NCBI RefSeq assembly: GCF_003182155.1
Contig: NZ_QGTG01000001.1
Location: 2,104,991-2,168,990, forward strand
Direction: 5' to 3'
DNA length: 64,000 nt
Source: Chitinophaga sp. S165
GTDB taxonomy: Bacteria; Bacteroidota; Bacteroidia; Chitinophagales; Chitinophagaceae
Shown here: one piece after another, positions 16,584 to 25,103 of the stretch
How the letters are laid out: the number at the start of each line of letters is the position of its first letter
Position numbering within the stretch: position 1 is the stretch's first letter
Notes under the pieces: model-generated
Database searches by the model: none
The model's input: only the letters and a program-made list of their open reading frames with translations
What the model was told of the DNA's origin: nothing
Translations under genes and position numbers: made by a program

Positions 16584-17686
16584 GACAGGCGTGTTTTAAA
16601 GCTTTTAATACTAATGGTCAGCAGCAAGACCGTCATACCGGCTAATACCAGCGTTTCCTTCCATATTACGCCGATGCCCAGTCCCTTCAGCATGACCGCC
16701 TTAACGATCACATAGAACCAGCGGGAAGGCAGCAGGTTGGAAATGAACTGTAAAGGCCATGGCATGTTCTCCAGCGGGAAAATGAAACCGGTAAACAGGA
16801 TGGTCGGCAACATCATGCCCATCATCGATACCATCATAGCCGTTTGTTGTGAGCGGGTAACACTGGAGATCAGCAGGCCAAGCGAAAGGCAACTGATGAT
16901 AAACAGTGTACTTTCCAGGAGCAGCAGTATAATACTTCCCCTGATAGGCATATTCAGTGCTACAACAGCAAGCAGCAGAATAATGATCAGATCGATCAGC
17001 GATAATGCCAGGTAAGGCACGGCTTTGGCCAATACTACGTAAGTAGGTTTGAAGGGAGATACGAGTAATATTTCCATCGTCCCCATTTCTTTCTCCCGTA
17101 CGATCGATACTGATGTCAGTGTGGTACAGATGATCATCAATACCAGCGCCATCACGCCAGGCACAAAGTTCATCGAGCCATTCAATTCAGGATTGTACAG
17201 CATCCTGGTAACAGGTTCTATACGCATGGGAATGTTTGCCGTAGGATTGATCTGCTGCTGATACTCGGCTGTTATTGCCGTCAGATAGTTGGTCAATGTT
17301 TTCGCTGTATTGGGATCAGAAGCATCTGCAATGATCTGTATCTGGGCCACCTCTCCGTTCAGCAGGTCGTTACCGAAACCTATCGGGAACACCACTGCGC
17401 ATTTCACCTTACCTTTTTTGAAGGCTTTATAAATATCTTCATCTGACTTATCACTGGCGTTGATGTCGAAATATTTACTGGCGGCGATCATAGTAGTGAG
17501 TTGCTGAGAGGCCGCATCGCCTGCATGATCTACCACGATGATCTCTGCGTTCTTTATTTCTGTTGTCAGCGCATAACCGAACAACAGGATCTGCATTACC
17601 GGTAAACCGAACAGGATCAGCAAGGTGCGCCTGTCCCTGAATACGTGGTAAAATTCTTTTCTGACAAATACCATGAATTGTTTCAT
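16580..17686 (-). CDS. ABC-2 type transporter permease (proximal)
   Basis: This 368-aa permease has the same topology as its neighbour: an N-terminal helix with LLILFGLPVMQILLFGYAL, a periplasmic domain to about residue 175, then helices including TSVSIVREKEMGTMEILLVSPF. It is similar to but distinct from the 15468-16583 product, as in the YbhS/YbhR pair. It is 12 bases downstream of the ATPase gene, and its stop overlaps the next start. Likely part of an inner-membrane drug or lipophile exporter. Confidence 0.88.
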   Translation of the reverse strand: MKQFMVFVRKEFYHVFRDRRTLLILFGLPVMQILLFGYALTTEIKNAEIIVVDHAGDAASQQLTTMIAASKYFDINASDKSDEDIYKAFKKGKVKCAVVFPIGFGNDLLNGEVAQIQIIADASDPNTAKTLTNYLTAITAEYQQQINPTANIPMRIEPVTRMLYNPELNGSMNFVPGVMALVLMIICTTLTSVSIVREKEMGTMEILLVSPFKPTYVVLAKAVPYLALSLIDLIIILLLAVVALNMPIRGSIILLLLESTLFIISCLSLGLLISSVTRSQQTAMMVSMMGMMLPTILFTGFIFPLENMPWPLQFISNLLPSRWFYVIVKAVMLKGLGIGVIWKETLVLAGMTVLLLTISIKSFKTRLS

Positions 17687-17698
17687 GTGTATATTGGT

Positions 17699-18442
17699 TT
17701 AGTCGGCGGAACGTTTTGCAGTCCGCGCCAGTGCATAAAATACTTCATTCATAGACGCCGCTTCAAACTGTTGTTTGAGATTGGCCGGCGTGTCCAGCGC
17801 ATCAATACGGCCATCCACCATCACAGAAATGCGGTTACAATATTCCGCTTCATCCATGTAGTGCGTTGTTACAAATACAGTGATCCCACTATCAGCCGCA
17901 TCATATATCAGATCCCAGAACTGCCGGCGCGTAACAGGATCAACGCCGCCGGTAGGCTCATCCAGGAATACGATCCTGGGTTGATGTATGATAGCTACAG
18001 AGAATGCCAGCTTCTGTTTCCACCCCAGTGGTAAACTGCCGACCATCATCTTTGCTTCTTTCTCCATACCCAGTTTTGTGATCAGCTCATCTCCTTTCTC
18101 TTTTAACTGTTTATCCGACAGGCCATAAACGCCACCATAAAAACGGATGTTCTCTCTTACCGTTAAACTTTCATACAAAGAGAATTTCTGGCTCATGTAA
18201 CCAATGTTACGTTTGATATCTTCCTGCTGTTTAAACACGTTATAACCTGCCACAGAAGCCTCTCCCGAAGTGGGGTACGACAACCCGCACAACATGCGCA
18301 TGGCCGTTGTTTTCCCTGCACCGTTTGCGCCAAGGAAACCAAAGATCTCTCCCTGGTCAACGTCAAAAGAAATATGATTGACAGCAAAGAAGTCGCCGAA
18401 ACGTTTTGTGAGGTCTTTACAGACAATTGCCTTTTCACTCAT
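17699..18442 (-). CDS. ABC transporter ATP-binding protein (second of two)
   Basis: The product (247 aa from ATG 18442; a TTG 18 bases upstream is less likely) has Walker A GANGAGKTT, Walker B IVFLDEP and the switch His in FVTTHYMDEAEYCNR. The signature reads LPLGWKQ instead of LSGGxxQ; the neighbouring ATPase has the normal LSGGMKQ, so the pair may have unequal ATP sites. The gene overlaps the upstream ATPase gene by 8 bases. It would energise the two ABC-2 permeases. Confidence 0.87.
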   Translation of the reverse strand: MSEKAIVCKDLTKRFGDFFAVNHISFDVDQGEIFGFLGANGAGKTTAMRMLCGLSYPTSGEASVAGYNVFKQQEDIKRNIGYMSQKFSLYESLTVRENIRFYGGVYGLSDKQLKEKGDELITKLGMEKEAKMMVGSLPLGWKQKLAFSVAIIHQPRIVFLDEPTGGVDPVTRRQFWDLIYDAADSGITVFVTTHYMDEAEYCNRISVMVDGRIDALDTPANLKQQFEAASMNEVFYALARTAKRSAD

Positions 18443-19358
18443 GGATGCTTGTTTTAGCAATAAAACAATCTTCTATATCTGGTGTGATCTCTTCGATACT
18501 TACACCTTTATGGCCCTTACTTTCCAGCCAGGACAACAGTCCGGCAGGATGATCTTTCGCTTCGTCTTTAAAAGAAAGATGAAGTGTATCGCCTGCTGCA
18601 TAACATTGCGCCATCCCTTCGTATTGCCTGGTATCTTTTAACAACAGGTATACTTTAGGCGCTCTTAACGCATACAGTTTACCAGGATATGCTTTAATGA
18701 TATTGGCAGGCGTGTCGATAGACAGGATCTGACCGGTCTGTATCAAAGCGATCCTTTCACAGAGACTGGCTTCATCCATGTAGGGCGTAGACACAACGAT
18801 GGTGATACCCTCCTGCTTCAGGCGTTGCAGCATCTCCCAGAATTCCTTGCGGGATACAGCGTCCACACCGGTAGTCGGCTCGTCCAGGAAGAGTACTTCC
18901 GGTCTGTGCACAAGTGCGCAGCAGAGTGCCAGCTTTTGTTTCATACCTCCCGATAGTTTGCCTGCACGCCTATCTTTAAAAGGAGCGATCTGCTCATAAA
19001 TATCTTTGATCAATGCGTAGTTGGCTTCAACGGTCGTTCCAAACAGTGTAGCAAAAAAATGCAGGTTCTCTTCTATCGTCAGGTCCTGGTAAAGCGAGAA
19101 CTTTCCAGGCATATAACCTACACAACTGCGGATCTCATGGTAATTCTTTACAACGTCATACCCGGCCACCGTAGCTGTGCCTTTATCTGACAGCAGTAAT
19201 GTGGTAAGAATGCGGAAGATAGTTGATTTGCCAGCACCATCCGGGCCTATCAGCCCAAACAGCTCTCCCTTTTTCACTGAAAAAGACACGTCCTGTAAGG
19301 CAGGCGGAACATTCTTCCCGTACGATTTACTGACGTTCTGCAGTGTAACTGTATCCAT
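18435..19358 (-). CDS. ABC transporter ATP-binding protein (first of two)
   Basis: This 307-aa ATPase (ATG 19358; TTG 19364 is an alternative) has Walker A GPDGAGKST, signature LSGGMKQKLALC and Walker B VLFLDEPTTGVD. The usual switch His is replaced in VVSTPYMDEASLCER, where Pro stands for His. A C-terminal extension of about 85 residues follows the ATPase core. In YbhF-like systems the two ATPase halves are one fused protein; here they are separate. It begins two bases after the HlyD stop. Confidence 0.86.
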   Translation of the reverse strand: MDTVTLQNVSKSYGKNVPPALQDVSFSVKKGELFGLIGPDGAGKSTIFRILTTLLLSDKGTATVAGYDVVKNYHEIRSCVGYMPGKFSLYQDLTIEENLHFFATLFGTTVEANYALIKDIYEQIAPFKDRRAGKLSGGMKQKLALCCALVHRPEVLFLDEPTTGVDAVSRKEFWEMLQRLKQEGITIVVSTPYMDEASLCERIALIQTGQILSIDTPANIIKAYPGKLYALRAPKVYLLLKDTRQYEGMAQCYAAGDTLHLSFKDEAKDHPAGLLSWLESKGHKGVSIEEITPDIEDCFIAKTSIHE

Positions 19359-19360
19359 GA

Positions 19361-20293
19361 TCAATGGAATTGAGTGATAGCGAACATGCCTATTTTCAGA
19401 TAACCATCGTTAGGTACGCGTATCTTGATAGCATATACCAGGTTAGCGCGTTCCTCTTTTGTCTGGATGGTCTTAGGCGTAAATTCTGACTTCCCGGAAA
19501 TGTAGGAGATCACACCGGGATAAGTTTTGTAGTCCTTCTTTCCCTGGTCGATCAACACCTTCACAGACTGTCCTAGTTTGATCTCCGGTAGCTGTGTACC
19601 GGTGATGTATGCTTTTAATAACAGCGTATCTGTATCCGCGATCTTGTATAATGCTTTTCCTGTTACGGCCATTTCTCCCTGTAAAGCATACCTGGCAAGC
19701 ACTGTACCTTTTACCGGATTCACCACTACGCCTTTGCTGATCTCATCATCATAGCGGGCGAGTGATTTCTCTAATGGTGATTGCTCACTCAGTATACTTC
19801 TGTTCTGATTTGCCACATTGGTTTCGCTGACCGTCAGCTGCTGGCGGGTAACAATGAGTGTTTTCTGTAACTGATCTACCTGCGCATTGATATCATCCAG
19901 CTGTTTAGGTGTAGCGGCATCCGCTTTTACGAGATTTTCCGTACGCTGCTGTTCATGCAATAACTGTTTCAGTTGTGATTCCTGTACTGCCAGTTGCTTA
20001 CGTACAAGCGCCAGTTGTGGCTGCGGATCGGTGGTCTTTTCCCTTAAAGACCTGATAGTAGCCTGTGCCTGTTCTTTCTGCAGAGTGAGGCCATTAACGT
20101 CTATCTGTCCTACAACAGCGCCTTCACGCAGGGTATCTCCTTCCTGTACGGTGAACGACAGGAGTTGTCCGCTTTGTTGTGCAGATACGATCACCTCATC
20201 GGCTTCAAAGTTGCCTGAAGCATCAGCTGCTGTTTCTTTGCCGGAGCAGGCAACGATGAAGAAGAATACCACGGAAATGGATAAGTATTTCAT
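19361..20293 (-). CDS. HlyD-family periplasmic adaptor, lipoprotein
   Basis: This 310-aa adaptor carries a lipoprotein signal (FFFIVAC|SG). A barrel-sandwich/biotinyl-like half (FEADEVIVSAQQSGQLLSF) is followed by a coiled-coil hairpin (about 75-160, rich in Gln, Leu and Glu), the second half-motif (VVNPVKGTVLARYALQGE) and a beta-barrel region. It bridges inner-membrane ABC-2 permeases to TolC, as YbhG does. It is second in the TetR-controlled operon, 19 bases after the tolC-like gene. Confidence 0.88.
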   Translation of the reverse strand: MKYLSISVVFFFIVACSGKETAADASGNFEADEVIVSAQQSGQLLSFTVQEGDTLREGAVVGQIDVNGLTLQKEQAQATIRSLREKTTDPQPQLALVRKQLAVQESQLKQLLHEQQRTENLVKADAATPKQLDDINAQVDQLQKTLIVTRQQLTVSETNVANQNRSILSEQSPLEKSLARYDDEISKGVVVNPVKGTVLARYALQGEMAVTGKALYKIADTDTLLLKAYITGTQLPEIKLGQSVKVLIDQGKKDYKTYPGVISYISGKSEFTPKTIQTKEERANLVYAIKIRVPNDGYLKIGMFAITQFH

Positions 20294-20312
20294 ATATCAA
20301 ACGACGATTTTA

Positions 20313-21554
20313 TTAGTTACCGGATGTGTTTTTGTTATTGTACTGGACCTGCAACAGCTGGATCTCGTGCAGAATAAGGTTCTGTCTGGCCTGGTTTTCA
20401 GCGTTCACCTGGGTGATGTAATCATGTGAAGTGATCACACCGTTCTCCAGTTGCGCTACCGCCGCTTTTTTTACGGAAGTGCGCAGTGCGATGATCTCCT
20501 GGTCCTGTTGGATCAGATCACTGTACTGTGATGCTTCTATCTGCTGACGGGTCATAGTGAGCCTTGTATTGAACACGAATGTTTCCTTCTGTACGTCCAT
20601 GTCCTGTTTGTTGATGCGTAAGATCTGGCGGCTGTTCTTATTCGTATAGAGGCTGCCTAATCCCCAGCTGAAACGGATACCTCCCAGGGCATAGAAACCG
20701 AAATCGTTGCTCACGAAGTTCAGCGTAGGCCGCCCATAGTTGCCTTGTACAAAGGCGCTGACCTTCGGCAGATAATTCACCTTAAGCTGTTTTTCCTGTA
20801 CCTCATAACTACGCTGTTTATAGTCGTACAACAGGAGCTCTGGCCGGCGGATCTCTGCAGGCATCGTAGCCGGCGCCGGTTTTGTGAGTTGCGTCTGGTT
20901 ATCCAGCGGCTGATTAATGAACAAGGCGAGCATCTGCAGATAGGCTTGACGGCTGGCCTTCAACTGAACGCTTGCCTGTTCGGTATTCAGTAATTCCGCC
21001 TTCAGTTCATCCAGGCTGCTGCGCAGTGCAGAACCGTTATTGACAGCCCCTTCTGTTTTATGCACCCCGCTTCCGATATCTTCCTTCCGTAACTCGTTCT
21101 GCCGTAGCTGCTCGTCTATTAACAGGATTCCAAAAAAGAGCTGGCTCACCTGGTCTCTTATGCTGTACAGGTTCACTTCCAGCTGTTGCTGCTGAATAGC
21201 GGTATTGGCCTTGCTGAGCTCTTTCTGGTAGTGAATGTTGCCTCCGTCGTAGATGGTCTGCGATACTTCCGCCTGCACCTTATACTGGTCTTTGCTTAAC
21301 TGCGGGGCGCCGGGGAAAGGGATCGTCACAACCTGTGACTGGTAGGTAGCCTGTCCTGAAAAATTCAGTTGCGGCAGGTAACCTTTAGCAGCGTTGGCCA
21401 CGGTATAATTGCCAGACCGGCTGATCAGTTCCCGTTGTTTAATAAGCGGGTAGTTCTTTTGTGCCAGCTGATAACAATCCTCCAGCGTCAGGGATGTTTG
21501 AGCTATGGCAGGCGTGGTACACAACAGTACAGCCCATACGAGATACTTCATCAT
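20313..21554 (-). CDS. TolC-family outer membrane efflux protein
   Basis: This 413-aa protein has a signal peptide (to about 18, AIA|Q), the family start LTLEDCYQLAQKNYPLIKQ and two similar halves rich in long amphipathic helices, consistent with a TolC trimer channel. Two adjacent ATGs are possible (21554, 21551). It is the first gene of the exporter operon. A perfect palindrome at 21570-21585 lies 15 bases upstream of the start and matches one in front of the TetR gene on the far side. Confidence 0.88.
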   Translation of the reverse strand: MMKYLVWAVLLCTTPAIAQTSLTLEDCYQLAQKNYPLIKQRELISRSGNYTVANAAKGYLPQLNFSGQATYQSQVVTIPFPGAPQLSKDQYKVQAEVSQTIYDGGNIHYQKELSKANTAIQQQQLEVNLYSIRDQVSQLFFGILLIDEQLRQNELRKEDIGSGVHKTEGAVNNGSALRSSLDELKAELLNTEQASVQLKASRQAYLQMLALFINQPLDNQTQLTKPAPATMPAEIRRPELLLYDYKQRSYEVQEKQLKVNYLPKVSAFVQGNYGRPTLNFVSNDFGFYALGGIRFSWGLGSLYTNKNSRQILRINKQDMDVQKETFVFNTRLTMTRQQIEASQYSDLIQQDQEIIALRTSVKKAAVAQLENGVITSHDYITQVNAENQARQNLILHEIQLLQVQYNNKNTSGN

Positions 21555-21569
21555 TGCTAACTATTTATT

Positions 21570-21585
21570 TTAACCACTTGGTTAA
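21570..21585 (-). promoter_or_regulatory. Putative TetR operator at the exporter promoter
   Basis: TTAACCA-CT-TGGTTAA is a perfect 16-bp palindrome 15 bases upstream of the tolC-like start. The same sequence, with one arm mismatch, precedes the tetR gene, which argues that both are sites for the adjacent TetR protein. Confidence 0.7.
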
Positions 21586-21607
21586 TTACAGTTCAAAAAA
21601 AAGCCTG

Positions 21608-22216
21608 TTAAGGCTTTAACCAGGAGATGATGACATCTCCCACCAATTTTTTCCGTTCTTCTATCAGCATATTAAACTGTATATTATCCTGTTGGAAAAT
21701 GCCCTGTATAAGAGGGCGTGCCACAAAAGGAAAGATACACATAGATACGATGTTCAGGAACAGCTGCAAGGGACTGATCTCTTTGATGATCCCTTTTTTG
21801 CCGGCCTCCACCACTTCTTTCATAAAAGCCATAATATCCGGAAAGGAAGGTTGCGAACTGACCCTTTTGATCATCATTTCCGGTTGCTGATTAATTTCGT
21901 TCAATACAAAGATGGGCACATACGGCGTTTCTGCAATGCTGGTAATATAGTGGTCGATCAGCGTCCTGATCTTCTCCTCTATTGGCATCGGCTTATTCAG
22001 AACAGCGCCCAGCCGCCCGACCATTTTAGAGAAAGCCTCATCGAAAACGATCTCAAACAGCTTTTCCTTGCTCCGGTAGTAGTAGTGCAACATGGCCTTA
22101 TTAATACCTGCCTCGTCCGCTATGTCCTGCATACGAGCACCGGCAAGACCTCGTTTTATAAATATTCTTCTGGCTGCTTCTATGATCAATTCCTCGGTAT
22201 TTCTTTCTTGTGCCAT
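21608..22216 (-). CDS. TetR/AcrR-family transcriptional regulator
   Basis: This 202-aa protein has an N-terminal TetR helix-turn-helix (about 8-55; IEAARRIFIKRGLAGARMQDIADEAG is the family start, INKAMLHYYYRSKEKLF the recognition region). An all-helical ligand domain follows. It lies directly upstream of the exporter operon on the same strand. Matching palindromes in front of both units suggest it represses itself and the exporter until a ligand binds, as CecR does for ybhGFSR. Confidence 0.9.
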   Translation of the reverse strand: MAQERNTEELIIEAARRIFIKRGLAGARMQDIADEAGINKAMLHYYYRSKEKLFEIVFDEAFSKMVGRLGAVLNKPMPIEEKIRTLIDHYITSIAETPYVPIFVLNEINQQPEMMIKRVSSQPSFPDIMAFMKEVVEAGKKGIIKEISPLQLFLNIVSMCIFPFVARPLIQGIFQQDNIQFNMLIEERKKLVGDVIISWLKP

Positions 22217-22231
22217 TTTAAACTACTTGAT

Positions 22232-22247
22232 TTAACCATCTGGTTGA
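22232..22247 (-). promoter_or_regulatory. Putative TetR autoregulatory operator
   Basis: TTAACCA-TC-TGGTTGA (one arm mismatch) is the partner of the palindrome at 21570-21585 and lies 15 bases upstream of the tetR start. A further degenerate copy, AACTACTTGATT, adjoins it at about 22220-22231, so two dimers could bind. Confidence 0.65.
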
Positions 22248-22295
22248 ACAAAGGTAATAAGGACAGATCAATCTGCCAAAAAATTAAAAAAATGA

Positions 22296-22565
22296 TCAGC
22301 TAAGCTGTCCGAAGAAGGACGAGAGATGTTTCATCATCTCCTTGTTAATGGTTAACTGTACATTCCGGCCCGTCTTATCATAAATGAGCAAGCCACTATC
22401 TACCAGGATCTTAATGTGGTGAGATACAGTGGGTTGGGACAAACCAGTGAGTTCAGTAATTTCACAACATTGAATGGCGGACTGCCGGGACGCCGCCAGA
22501 ATGATGGATAACCGGTGCTTGTCAGCTATAGCATTTGCTGCTTTCTCTATCGTAACTGCATCCAT
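22296..22565 (-). CDS. ArsR-family transcriptional regulator
   Basis: The product is 89 aa from ATG 22565; an ORF with 15 extra residues is possible, but MDAVTIEKAANAIADKHRLS is a typical ArsR start. The winged helix contains ITELTGLSQPTVSHHIKIL. QCCEI, a Cys-Cys pair ahead of the recognition helix, could bind metal or thiol, but the classical ELCVCD motif is absent. It is divergent from the MocR gene at 22687. An AT-rich inverted repeat at 22571-22586 overlaps its probable promoter. Confidence 0.84.
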   Translation of the reverse strand: MDAVTIEKAANAIADKHRLSIILAASRQSAIQCCEITELTGLSQPTVSHHIKILVDSGLLIYDKTGRNVQLTINKEMMKHLSSFFGQLS

Positions 22566-22570
22566 TCTGT

Positions 22571-22586
22571 AAAAATAGATATTTTT
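22571..22586 (-). promoter_or_regulatory. Inverted repeat over the arsR promoter
   Basis: AAAAATA-GA-TATTTTT is a perfect 7-bp inverted repeat 5 bases upstream of the arsR start. On the minus strand it overlaps a TATTTTTA -7-like element preceded, 18 bases upstream, by TTTTCG. It is a plausible autoregulatory site, though AT-rich repeats can occur by chance. Confidence 0.4.
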
Positions 22587-22686
22587 CAATGTTTGCGAAA
22601 ATACCAGCACCCGTTAGCGGGCTCATACCTACATTTATTTTTCGCATTAACAAAAATTAACAACCGCGAGCGGCAGCCCTGCGTAT

Positions 22687-24168
22687 ATGAGTGATACCTT
22701 ATTGCCGACTATGAAGAGTTACAGACATGTGCAGATACAGCTGTCGTTTAACAGCAAAGAGCCAATTTATCAACAGATCAAAGCGTATATCATCAATGAA
22801 ATAATGCGGGGAAGGCTGCTTCCGGGGGCTTTATTGCCAGGGTCACGCGTGCTGGCCCAGCAATTGAAAGTGAACCGGAATACGATCATTCTTGCGTATG
22901 ACCAGCTCACTGCTGCCGGTTGGCTGACCTCTCAGTACAAGAGCGGCACCCGTGTGAGTGATACCATGCCGGCAGACCAAAAGGGACCGCCCGGACAGGA
23001 AGCGCCTTCTAAGCCCTCTTTGCATATCCCTTTCCGTCATGTGAACATCTCCCTTTCTCCGTCTAATCCCAGTGGTAATTACGATATCATATTTGACGAT
23101 GGCCGTCCGGACCTGAAGCTGATCCCTGCTACTGAGATCAGCCGCGAATGCCGCCGGCTGTTACAGCCCGAAAACCAGCGGCAGATATTCAGCAATAACT
23201 CTGAGAGGGGTAATGAACTGTTGTTGCAGGAGGTGAACACGATGCTGAACAACGACCGTGGACTGGCAGTCACTACAGAGAATATCTGCATCACCCAGGG
23301 TATGCAGATGGCGTTGTACCTGACCGCACAAACGTTGTTATCTCCGGGGGATCATATAGCTGTTGAACATCCCGGTTATCAACCTGCATGGCAGGCCTTT
23401 ACAATTGCCGGTGCCGAGCTGCATTATATCCCTTCCGGCCCGGATGGGATCGATCTTGAACAGCTGGAAGCACGCTGCCGTATCACTCCTTTGAAAGCGC
23501 TGTATGTGACGCCCCATCATCAGTACCCGACCACTGCAACATTATCGGTCGAGAAACGTATGGAGTTACTGGCCTTAAGCCGTCAATATAACTTCGTGAT
23601 CATTGAGGACGACTACGACCACGAGTATCATTTCCATAAACATCATATTCCGCTGGCGGGTATGGAGCATGCAGACAACGTTATCTATATTGGATCGGTC
23701 ATGCATACACTGCCCATCAGTTTCGTATGCGGGCCGGCTGCCTTCATACAGTCATTGTCGGCATATCGTTCTGTAGTGAACCATGAAGGTGATCCGATAT
23801 TGCAACAGGCTATGGGCAACCTGATGGCTACGGGCGATATCCGAAGGCATATACATAATACACGTTATGTCTACATGAAAAGGCTGGAGTTAGCTAACAG
23901 TATTATACACTCCATCTTTGCCGGACAGGCGCATTATACGCCTCCCCAGGGAGGACTGGCGATCTGGCTGCAATTGCATAAACTGGTGGAACCCGCCGAG
24001 TTACTTCAGAAGGTACGGTCGGCAGGTATGAACCTGGTCAATCCGCTCAGTTATTACAATCCTCAGTACGACACCGTTCCGGGCTTGCGACTCGGTTATG
24101 CTTCGCTGGATGAACCATCGATCATTAAAGGTTTGGGAAAGCTGGCGAAAGTGATCCAACAATTATAG
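22687..24168 (+). CDS. MocR-like regulator with a degenerate PLP site
   Basis: This 493-aa protein has the GntR winged helix (about 15-95; GALLPGSRVLAQQLKVNRNTI) and an aminotransferase-like domain. The cofactor region IEDDYDHEYHF is present. The Schiff-base lysine motif, normally GTFSKTLxPxLRLGY, reads GSVMHTLPISFVCG: the lysine is His340 and the phosphate-binding Arg is Val347. Codon-level reading (cat for aaa/aag) confirms the change in frame. It therefore probably cannot form an internal aldimine and may be a PLP-independent regulator or bind another ligand. Contrast the intact Lys319 of the MocR protein at 13972. It is divergent from the ArsR gene. Confidence 0.84.
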   Translation: MSDTLLPTMKSYRHVQIQLSFNSKEPIYQQIKAYIINEIMRGRLLPGALLPGSRVLAQQLKVNRNTIILAYDQLTAAGWLTSQYKSGTRVSDTMPADQKGPPGQEAPSKPSLHIPFRHVNISLSPSNPSGNYDIIFDDGRPDLKLIPATEISRECRRLLQPENQRQIFSNNSERGNELLLQEVNTMLNNDRGLAVTTENICITQGMQMALYLTAQTLLSPGDHIAVEHPGYQPAWQAFTIAGAELHYIPSGPDGIDLEQLEARCRITPLKALYVTPHHQYPTTATLSVEKRMELLALSRQYNFVIIEDDYDHEYHFHKHHIPLAGMEHADNVIYIGSVMHTLPISFVCGPAAFIQSLSAYRSVVNHEGDPILQQAMGNLMATGDIRRHIHNTRYVYMKRLELANSIIHSIFAGQAHYTPPQGGLAIWLQLHKLVEPAELLQKVRSAGMNLVNPLSYYNPQYDTVPGLRLGYASLDEPSIIKGLGKLAKVIQQL

Positions 24169-24206
24169 TCATCACCACCGGATATTGATATGGTCCAGGA
24201 TGTACT

Positions 24207-24815
24207 TTACGCTAAAGTAGAGTGATAGATGCAATCTATCTGTAACTCGGCAGATGTCAGTTGCTTTTCCAGCAGGCGGCATGCGTGCTGCCTTTTTTTA
24301 TTTCCCTCGTAATGGGAGCACCCGTAACAAGTACGCTGCATCCCTCCTTTTTTGTTATTTAGTCCGGCAAGGATGGTATAAATAGATTGATAGAGGTTCA
24401 TCTTCTCCTGTAAAGGCTTTTTACCTACTACAGCCTGCAACTCCGCCGTATACATTTCTGCCTTTTCCAACATTTCCAATCCGGTATCGGTAAGGAGGAA
24501 TGAATAACTCCGTCTGTCTTTCAGATCTTCTTCTATGCGCAGGAACCCTTTGCTGACCAATGCCGCAGCGGCGTCACTGATAGTAGGACGGCTCAGTTGC
24601 AGTTCCATTGCTATGTAAGCTACTTTGTTCACTGCCGCTGTATGATGTCCCGTAAATAGTAATATCTGTAGTTGTAGAGGTGTGATTCCCAGGATCCTCG
24701 CCTGTTCCCACTGGATAGCCTTAAGCATGTCACTGAGCCTTTGTATGGATAACAACAACCTCGCATCCAGCGAAGTTAATTGCTGCTCAGGACTGAACCC
24801 TGATGTTTTTTTCAT
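24207..24815 (-). CDS. MarR-like regulator with C-terminal cysteine cluster
   Basis: The product (202 aa from ATG 24815) has a MarR-type winged helix (about 35-125; MELQLSRPTISDAAAALVSKG, then the wing EEDLKDRRSYSFLLTDTG). An unusual tail after about residue 160 contains RTCYGCSHYEG, QHACRLLE and QIDCIYH: four Cys and several His with CxxC spacing at the start. This suggests a bound metal or iron-sulfur cluster, or redox sensing. The target genes are not evident; it is convergent with the MocR gene upstream and divergent from the lipoprotein gene at 25104. Confidence 0.8.
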   Translation of the reverse strand: MKKTSGFSPEQQLTSLDARLLLSIQRLSDMLKAIQWEQARILGITPLQLQILLFTGHHTAAVNKVAYIAMELQLSRPTISDAAAALVSKGFLRIEEDLKDRRSYSFLLTDTGLEMLEKAEMYTAELQAVVGKKPLQEKMNLYQSIYTILAGLNNKKGGMQRTCYGCSHYEGNKKRQHACRLLEKQLTSAELQIDCIYHSTLA

Positions 24816-25103
24816 TGTCAATGTAAAGGTAAAGGAGGCGCAAATTTAGTGTGTCCCGGCTACTTGTATAAGTACCAGATATTAGTTTTTTTTCAATATT
24901 CTGGCCCGGTACCGGTGATACGTTTTTTTACTTTAACTTTAGCGCCATTAAGGACACCCCATTACACCACGTTAATTTCAGTGACTGTCACAGGCATGAG
25001 CATTTACCAGGTATTTATACGTTTTATTTTCAGCATTTCTACCCGGCTCATTTCCGGTCTTATCCAGTAGTTTACATATTCAATCATCATAAAACCGCTA
25101 TGT

